Assembly: GCA_017618625.1 (NCBI GenBank) | Contig: JAFZTV010000066.1 | Span: 1-10,436, forward strand | DNA length: 10,436 nt | Reading direction: 5' to 3' | DNA from: Bacteroidales bacterium | GTDB lineage: Bacteria > Bacteroidota > Bacteroidia > Bacteroidales > P3 | Shown: one piece after another, positions 5,669 to 10,436 of the stretch | Position numbering within the stretch: position 1 is the stretch's first letter | How the letters are laid out: each line of letters opens with the position of its first letter | Notes under the pieces: model-generated | Told to the model about the DNA's origin: nothing | What the model saw: only the letters and a program-made list of their open reading frames with translations | Database searches by the model: none | Made by a program: the position numbers and the translations under genes

Positions 5669-5950
5669 ATGGTTTACACAATTTTCAAAGAAGTATCTTC
5701 GAAGAAGATGAACTCCATTTTGGATTACAACGAAAAAATGGTTTTGAAGGACTCGGAAGGCTTGGCAATCGTTGAAATCCGTAGAGTGAGAACCTGTCAT
5801 TACTTTACACTTCTTTCCACATGTAAACGAAAAGAGGGATATCGTATTGTTGGTTCGTTCATTTGTAGGAGTATTCATCGTAACTATGGGTTTGATCAGA
5901 AGGAGTCGGTGACTCCTTCTGACGGACAGGACATGAATGTTGCAGCTTAA
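5669..5950 (+). CDS. Unknown 93-residue protein
   Basis: I do not recognise this protein. It is small, soluble and basic in the middle, starting MVYTIFKEVSSKK and containing VEIRRVRTCHYFTLLSTCKRK (residues about 35-55), with two Cys there. The frame stays open upstream to 5561, but that stretch reads as low-complexity Asn/Ile/Lys and overlaps the repeated intergenic element. The upstream ATG at 5564 corresponds to ATC in the other copy of that element, so it is probably chance. I therefore place the start at 5669; a later ATG at 5708 is also possible. A perfect 12-bp hairpin lies in the last part of the frame. The next small gene follows after 18 bp. It could be a real small protein or a remnant. 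Confidence 0.5.
   Translation: MVYTIFKEVSSKKMNSILDYNEKMVLKDSEGLAIVEIRRVRTCHYFTLLSTCKRKEGYRIVGSFICRSIHRNYGFDQKESVTPSDGQDMNVAA
5896..5922 (+). promoter_or_regulatory. Perfect 12-bp hairpin inside the 3' end of the small gene
   Basis: TCAGAAGGAGTC (5896-5907) pairs perfectly with GACTCCTTCTGA (5911-5922) around the three-base loop GGT. It lies 46 bp before the start of the next small gene. No T-run follows, so it is not an obvious terminator. It may be a processing or translation-coupling site in a polycistronic RNA. Confidence 0.6.
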
Positions 5951-5968
5951 ATTAAAAATGTAATAATT

Positions 5969-6142
5969 ATGAAATTATTGATTGATTTTATCAGCGACTT
6001 CTGGTTTTGGTCGGTTATATTGTTTTTAGTCATATCACTAGGGCCGTATCTGCTGGTCTTCGCGTTGGCGTTATCGCCTTTCGTCCTGATAGCCTATTGG
6101 CTATTCAAAGCCATAGCCTATTTATGGAAGACATTCCGATGA
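5969..6142 (+). CDS. Small two-helix membrane protein, 57 residues
   Basis: An ATG at 5969 opens a 57-codon frame that ends at TGA 6140-6142. The product starts MKLLIDFISDFWFWSVILFL and has two hydrophobic stretches, about residues 12-30 and 31-50, ending in a basic KTFR tail. The two stretches are separated only by a Gly-Pro-Tyr turn near residue 25 and are rich in Leu, Ile, Val, Trp and Phe, as in small inner-membrane proteins. I do not recognise a family. It sits 18 bp after the 93-residue frame and 58 bp before the AAA+ gene on the same strand, so it is probably part of the same transcript. Possible roles such as an anchor or regulator for the neighbouring ATPase are speculation. Confidence 0.6.
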   Translation: MKLLIDFISDFWFWSVILFLVISLGPYLLVFALALSPFVLIAYWLFKAIAYLWKTFR

Positions 6143-6200
6143 TACACCATTATATATATGGGGAGTTAAAAAAAAAGCATATTAACATAAACAAAGCAAA

Positions 6201-7919
6201 ATGAAAGAAACGAGAAAACACAAACAACCAACTGACGCATCGAACGTCAGGAAACATCGTGAAAGTACCGAGCGCCACCACTGCGAGACTCTGTTGGAGG
6301 CCCTGCAGGATGTGCTGGAGGCAAGCAGGGACAGCAAGTTGGAAAAATCGCTGTTCCGCTTTGAGGACTGGGGCAGAAACGCCTTCGATTATCTGAACGA
6401 ACGGATGGGCTTGACCGATGAACAGTGTATTCTCCTCGCCATAATATTCGAAGAAGGCGTTGACGGTCACGCAATGATGCGTGATCTTTGCGAGCACCTC
6501 AAATGTACTAAACTCGAAATCTTAAAACATCAGAACGATATCGACACTCTTATTGAAAGAGGTCTTATAGAGCCCAGCGGTCATTTCTGCTATGAAGTTC
6601 CCAGCGAGGCCCTCTCTGCCATTCAGAAAAATATGAAATACAACTACGAAACAGCATCGTGCAAGACTGCCGACGACCTCTTCGACGAGCTTTTCAGATT
6701 ACACCTGTCGTGCTATCACGACGAATTCAACTCAATAACGTTGAGTGAACGCGTGGCAAACTGCATAGAACACAACATCAAAATCAAGGCAGCCAAAACA
6801 CTGCTTAATTACAAGCGGAACCTGAAGGACAACGAGTTTCGCCTGCTGGTCTTTGCATCTGTTGATTGGATGATGGGTAACAAAAACTTCAATATTCAGG
6901 ATTGCGGTTTCATATTCGACAACTACGCGATGGGACGCACACTCAACGCAAGCATGATTAAAGGGACTTCAACTCTTATAAAGGACGGATTGATAGAATG
7001 TGTCGAGAGTAACGGAATGGCATCGAGGAACGAGTATCAACTCACCGACAAGGCGAAAATGTCGATAAACCCCGAGTTCAGCAACTCTGTAAGAGGCGTC
7101 ATCAGCGGATGCAACATGATAAAATATAGCGACATACGTAAAAAAGAAATGTACTATAACGACACAGAATCGACACAGATTTCCGATTTGAGTCAACTAC
7201 TTCAGGAACGCAACCTGAAGTCAATCATGAAACGGATGGATAAGCGCGGGATGCGAAGCGGATTCAGCTGCATCTTCTATGGCGGCCCCGGTACGGGCAA
7301 GACCGAAACGGTGTACCAACTGGCGAGAGAGACCAAGCGCAACATATTCCAAGTGGACGCCAGCCAACTGCGGAGTAAATGGGTAGGCGAAAGCGAGAAA
7401 AACGCAAAAAATATTTTCGAGAGCTATCGGCAGCTGTGCAAAAACAGCAAGATGAAGCCGATACTCTTTCTGAACGAGGCCGACGCCATTATATGCAGAC
7501 GAATGGAAGGGGCCGAACGCTCGGTGGACAAAAGTGAAAACACGATACAGAACATTATTCTACAGGAGATTGAAAACCTCGATGGAATACTTATCGCCAC
7601 AACCAATCTGGTCAAGAATATGGACAAGGCCTTTGAAAGAAGGTTCCTCTACAAGGTGTACTTCTCTCAGCCCGAAGCATCGGTGAAGGCAAAGATTTGG
7701 AAAGCCATCATTCCAGAGTTGAAGATTGCAGAGTGTAACAAGTTGGCCGAGATGTTCCCCAACTTCGCGGGCGGACAGATAGAAAACGTGTCGCGTAAGA
7801 GCATGGTGTCGGAAATACTGCATGGTCAAAACGCCAACATAGAGGACATCGTGGAGATATGTAACGCTGAGATGTTCGAAAACAAAACCGCAAGACAAAT
7901 TGGATTCAAAGCATACTGA
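6201..7919 (+). CDS. AAA+ ATPase with winged-helix-like N-terminal segments
   Basis: A 572-residue cytoplasmic protein. The C-terminal part is a AAA+ domain: Walker A GGPGTGKT (361-368), Walker B-like ILFLNEAD (421-428), sensor 1 ILIATTN (463-469) and arginine-finger segment FERRF (478-482). In Walker B the usual Asp is Asn425 while the catalytic Glu426 is kept; from memory NEAD occurs in this Bacteroidota group, so the enzyme may still be active. A conserved VGESEKNAKNIF block follows Walker A. The N-terminal 330 residues hold two stretches that look like winged-helix units, near 76-120 (LTDEQCILL to IERGLIEP) and near 215-300 (ending KDGLIECVESNGM, then YQLTDKAK), possibly binding nucleic acid or substrate. 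The partner is unknown. The gene precedes the sigma factor gene by 53 bp, which may be co-transcribed. Confidence 0.85.
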   Translation: MKETRKHKQPTDASNVRKHRESTERHHCETLLEALQDVLEASRDSKLEKSLFRFEDWGRNAFDYLNERMGLTDEQCILLAIIFEEGVDGHAMMRDLCEHLKCTKLEILKHQNDIDTLIERGLIEPSGHFCYEVPSEALSAIQKNMKYNYETASCKTADDLFDELFRLHLSCYHDEFNSITLSERVANCIEHNIKIKAAKTLLNYKRNLKDNEFRLLVFASVDWMMGNKNFNIQDCGFIFDNYAMGRTLNASMIKGTSTLIKDGLIECVESNGMASRNEYQLTDKAKMSINPEFSNSVRGVISGCNMIKYSDIRKKEMYYNDTESTQISDLSQLLQERNLKSIMKRMDKRGMRSGFSCIFYGGPGTGKTETVYQLARETKRNIFQVDASQLRSKWVGESEKNAKNIFESYRQLCKNSKMKPILFLNEADAIICRRMEGAERSVDKSENTIQNIILQEIENLDGILIATTNLVKNMDKAFERRFLYKVYFSQPEASVKAKIWKAIIPELKIAECNKLAEMFPNFAGGQIENVSRKSMVSEILHGQNANIEDIVEICNAEMFENKTARQIGFKAY

Positions 7920-7972
7920 GGAATAGCCGTCATCAATAATGTATAATCAAATATTAATTAATAATACCGTTT

Positions 7973-8833
7973 ATGAGAAATCTTCAAATCAATCAGCGAG
8001 TCACACCTCGCAACAATCAAGCTCTCGACTCCTATCTGCGCGAAATCGCACGGCTGCCACTTCTCACCGCCGAAGAGGAAGTGGAACTTGCCGAGCGCAT
8101 ACACAACGGAGACCGGACAGCGCTGGAACGGATGGTCAAAGGCAACCTGCGTTTTGTTGTATCGGTGGCGAAGAACTATCAGAATATGGGAATCGACCTG
8201 GCCGACCTAATAAGCGCAGGCAACATGGGACTGATAACCGCAGCCGAGCGTTTCGACGCCACACGAGGGTTTAAATTCTGCAGCTATGCGGTGTGGTGGA
8301 TACGCCAGGCCATAATACAGGCCATCTCGAAAGAAGGCCGCACCATAGCGTTGCCCGCAAATCAACAAGCACTGCTGTCGAAACTAAGCAAAGAAACCGC
8401 ACGTATGGAACAGGAACTTCAGCGCACACCGACAAAAGCCGAGGTGCTGGAACGCTTGGATGTGGACGAAGAACATTCAAGGTGGATTGGCGCGAACGTG
8501 GAAAAACCATATTCGCTTGATGCACAGTTGCAGGCAGACGAAGACGCCACCCTTATCGACACCATCGCCGACACATCGGGAGCAACCACCGACGAGGCAT
8601 TGATACATGAATCCCTTAGCACCGAAATCGGCAATGCGTTGGCAATCCTACCGCAGAACGAGCGCGATGTAATCAAGATGTCGTTCGGCATCGAACAACA
8701 GCATCCATGCACACTCAACGAGATAGCCATGCTCATGGGGTTGAGTCGCGAGAGGGTTCGACAGATGCGGAACACGGCTTTGCAACGTCTCGGACGCAGT
8801 TCCGTGAAAGAAAGGCTGAAGGTATATCTGTAA
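7973..8833 (+). CDS. Alternative RpoD-like sigma-70 family factor (group 2 type)
   Basis: A 286-residue sigma factor, close to the length of the short Bacteroidetes RpoD and likewise without region 1.1. Region 1.2 is about residues 17-48. Region 2 is 49-118, with NLRFVVSVAKNYQ and the -10-binding helix RGFKFCSYAVWWIRQAI (98-114). Region 3 is about 125-200. Region 4 is about 218-282, with the -35 helix-turn-helix LNEIAMLMGLSRERVRQM (248-265). The body differs from the highly conserved primary sigma at many positions, for example GNMGLITAAERFDAT and LPQNERDVIKMSFGI, so I infer a second, divergent paralogue. Recognition helices stay close to RpoD, which suggests overlapping promoter choice. No anti-sigma gene is recognised nearby. 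The next gene, a TPR protein, begins 63 bp downstream. Confidence 0.85.
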   Translation: MRNLQINQRVTPRNNQALDSYLREIARLPLLTAEEEVELAERIHNGDRTALERMVKGNLRFVVSVAKNYQNMGIDLADLISAGNMGLITAAERFDATRGFKFCSYAVWWIRQAIIQAISKEGRTIALPANQQALLSKLSKETARMEQELQRTPTKAEVLERLDVDEEHSRWIGANVEKPYSLDAQLQADEDATLIDTIADTSGATTDEALIHESLSTEIGNALAILPQNERDVIKMSFGIEQQHPCTLNEIAMLMGLSRERVRQMRNTALQRLGRSSVKERLKVYL

Positions 8834-8842
8834 AAACTTGGC

Positions 8843-8874
8843 TTTAGCAGGCCGACACCGATTTCACTTATTTG
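8843..8874 (+). promoter_or_regulatory. Weak promoter-like sequence before the TPR gene
   Basis: CTTATTTG (8867-8874) keeps the TTTG part of the Bacteroidetes -7 element, with TTTA (8843-8846) about 20 bp upstream in the -33 position. The first two -7 bases do not match, so this is a weak call. It would allow the TPR gene to be expressed separately from the sigma gene. Confidence 0.3.
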
Positions 8875-8896
8875 CACGTTCAACAAAAATTTGAAA

Positions 8897-9898
8897 ATGA
8901 TAATATCCGACCCTCGAAAAAAACAGAAAGAGAAACTGATGCTCGAAATGGCGCAGTCGCTCAACCGGCAGGCTTTCGAAATGCACAAAGCCGACCATCA
9001 GGAAATGGCCCTTATGCTTTACAAGAAAGCCCTTACCTACAGTTTACAAAGCGGAGATTCGGAAGAAGCCGAGCAACTTAAGGCGGTGCTAAACTACCAT
9101 CTGGCGGGCATCTGCTACGAATGCAACAATATCAAGAAAGGCATCTTCTACGGAACCGCAGCGCTGGAGAAATACCGCAAAATGGCGAAACAAGACCAAG
9201 ACCGATGGAGAATGCAGATAGCCAGCACCCTTGAAAGCCTCGCGCTGCTGTATATCGCATCCGATGACTTAGAGCATGAACGGGCGTGTTATGCAGAGCT
9301 GCTTTCGCACTATAGCGTGCTTGAAATACGCGCCGACCCGTCGTTTGCACGCCAGAAAATCGAGACATTGAACCGCTTGGCGTTTTGCGACAGCAAGGCG
9401 AAACAGTTCCATATAGCCGAGGCAGAATATGCCGAACTGGTCGAAATGATAAACCTTACCGACGAACAGCATTTCACATCACCGCGCGATGTGCTGCTTG
9501 CCGTTGCATACGAAGACACCGCCCGTATGATTATGACTATGGGTGAGCCTTATCGCGCAAAGGAATGGTTCGAAAGGGCAATCAAGACCATCACTCCGCA
9601 CGAGAAGAAATTCCGCAGCGTTGCAGCACGAATACTCGACGGACGTGCCCACTACGAGATGCGATGCAGCCAGAACCACATGCAGGCGATGCACTTCATT
9701 GACAAAGCCATCGAACTTGACCCCACCGATGCCGACTGGTACGACACTCGAGGACAGATACTGCTGCGACTAGGCATGCGGGAGCAAGCATTCGCCATGT
9801 GGGACAAAGTGATGGACCTGGAACCCAATCACAGAGAGATATATGGGTCGGATCTATACAATGACCTATTTGTAAACCCCATTCAACAACAACATTAA
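8897..9898 (+). CDS. Tetratricopeptide-repeat protein
   Basis: A 333-residue all-helical repeat protein with no signal peptide, so probably cytoplasmic. TPR-like helices begin near residue 35 (ALMLYKKALTYSLQSGD), continue through NYHLAGICYECNNIKKGIFYGTAALEKYR (about 65-95), and are clearest at the C-terminus, AIELDPTDADWYDTRGQILLRLGMREQA followed by DLEPNHREIY. TPR proteins are scaffolds that hold partner proteins; no catalytic motif is seen. The frame is also open to a TTG at 8891, two codons upstream, but the ATG at 8897 is the more likely start. It lies between the sigma factor gene and a Sel1-repeat gene, all on one strand, so a scaffold role in the same response is possible. No family-level function can be assigned. 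Confidence 0.8.
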   Translation: MIISDPRKKQKEKLMLEMAQSLNRQAFEMHKADHQEMALMLYKKALTYSLQSGDSEEAEQLKAVLNYHLAGICYECNNIKKGIFYGTAALEKYRKMAKQDQDRWRMQIASTLESLALLYIASDDLEHERACYAELLSHYSVLEIRADPSFARQKIETLNRLAFCDSKAKQFHIAEAEYAELVEMINLTDEQHFTSPRDVLLAVAYEDTARMIMTMGEPYRAKEWFERAIKTITPHEKKFRSVAARILDGRAHYEMRCSQNHMQAMHFIDKAIELDPTDADWYDTRGQILLRLGMREQAFAMWDKVMDLEPNHREIYGSDLYNDLFVNPIQQQH

Positions 9899-9909
9899 AT
9901 AATTATTCG

Positions 9910-9917
9910 TATATTTG
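9910..9917 (+). promoter_or_regulatory. Bacteroidetes-type -7 promoter element for the Sel1 gene
   Basis: TATATTTG followed by CAAA is an exact TAnnTTTG match, 24 bp before the ATG at 9942. Its context, GTATATTTGCAA, is nearly identical to that of the element at 1859-1866 (GTATTTTTGCAA). No TTTG lies at the ideal -33 distance; the nearest is at 9869-9872. It suggests that the Sel1 gene has its own start of transcription. Confidence 0.6.
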
Positions 9918-9941
9918 CAAACACTAAATCAAACAAAAATT

Positions 9942-10436
9942 ATGGAAAAGAAAGACATCGAAAAAATCAGAATTGCCGCCGAGCAGGGCGACGCGAACGC
10001 ACAATTCGAACTTGGCGACGCATACCATCTCGGTTGCGGAGTAGAAGAAAATCCAGAAGAAGCTGTTCGTTGGTATCGCAAAGCCGCCGAACAAGGCCAT
10101 GTCGATGCACAATGCGGAATCGGAGATGCCTATAATGATGGCTATGGTGTAGAACAAAATTACACGGAAGCCGCACATTGGTACCGCAAAGCGGCCGAAC
10201 AAGGAGATGATATTGCACAAGACAATTTGGGTCTTATGTTTCACCTCGGTCAAGGTGTCGAAAAAAATGACAACGAGGCCGTTCTTTGGTTTAAGAAAGC
10301 CGTTAGTCAAGGCTATCAACCTGCCTGTTTCCATCTTGGGTGGATGTATTTTACCGGCAAGGGTGTTCAGAAAGATTATAAAGAAGCATTGCGTCTATTC
10401 CTCAAATCGGCGGATGAAGATGAAGAAGGCTTAGCA
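9942..10436 (+). CDS. Sel1-like repeat protein, 3' end outside the window
   Basis: The first 165 codons of an open frame that continues past the window edge. After a short N-terminal helix (DIEKIRIAAEQGDA) there are four consecutive 36-residue Sel1-like repeats, each with a pattern of the type AQxxLGxxYxxGxGVxxNxxEAxxWYRKAAEQG; the third and fourth are more diverged (AVLWFKKAVSQGYQ, ALRLFLKSADEDEE). Sel1 repeats are TPR relatives that form protein-binding superhelices. There is no signal peptide, so a cytoplasmic location is likely. It follows the TPR gene by 43 bp but has its own promoter-like element. Total length and any C-terminal domain are unknown. Confidence 0.88.
   Translation, partial: MEKKDIEKIRIAAEQGDANAQFELGDAYHLGCGVEENPEEAVRWYRKAAEQGHVDAQCGIGDAYNDGYGVEQNYTEAAHWYRKAAEQGDDIAQDNLGLMFHLGQGVEKNDNEAVLWFKKAVSQGYQPACFHLGWMYFTGKGVQKDYKEALRLFLKSADEDEEGLA

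Noticed and set aside
6007..6204. 65-codon plus-strand frame overlapping the small membrane protein
   Set aside because: It overlaps the two-helix protein in another frame, runs into the start of the AAA+ gene and has no coherent hydrophobic pattern.

Overview
The window looks like chromosomal DNA of a member of the Bacteroidales (Bacteroidota), possibly Prevotella-like; the genus is not proven. Supporting signs are a radical SAM/lipoprotein pair known mainly from this order, a DAHP synthase fused to chorismate mutase in the Bacteroidetes arrangement, a short RpoD-like sigma factor without region 1.1, AT-rich leaders without strong Shine-Dalgarno sequences, and two exact matches to the Bacteroidetes -7 promoter element TAnnTTTG.

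Layout. (1) Bases 106-1810, minus strand: a predicted lipoprotein gene followed by a radical SAM/SPASM enzyme gene, together the 'rSAM/lipoprotein' system of unknown function. (2) A divergent 184-bp gap (1811-1994) with short tandem repeats and a promoter-like motif leads into the plus-strand gene for bifunctional DAHP synthase/chorismate mutase (1995-3047), then an HxlR-type winged-helix regulator (3125-3499). (3) Bases 3500-6200 are more AT-rich and look accessory. A 400-bp gap packed with inverted repeats precedes a NADAR-domain protein (3902-4795) and a short uncharacterised protein that carries a NADAR-like core motif (4874-5416). A second, diverged copy of the structured intergenic element follows, then a 93-residue unknown protein and a 57-residue two-helix membrane protein. 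(4) Bases 6201-10436, plus strand, gaps of 43-63 bp: a AAA+ ATPase with winged-helix-like N-terminal segments, an alternative RpoD-like sigma factor, a TPR protein, and the first part of a Sel1-repeat protein that runs off the window.

How the parts may work together. The radical SAM enzyme probably acts with, and perhaps on, its neighbouring lipoprotein. The fused DAHP synthase/chorismate mutase couples entry into the shikimate pathway to the chorismate branch point for Phe/Tyr. The NADAR pair suggests processing of ADP-ribose-type or related N-glycosidic compounds, although no DarT-type toxin is visible. The AAA+/sigma/TPR/Sel1 run could be a regulatory or stress module, but only gene proximity supports this. 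The most unusual features are the NADAR plus NADAR-like pair lying between two copies of a two-hairpin element, and the strong hairpins in the NADAR leader.
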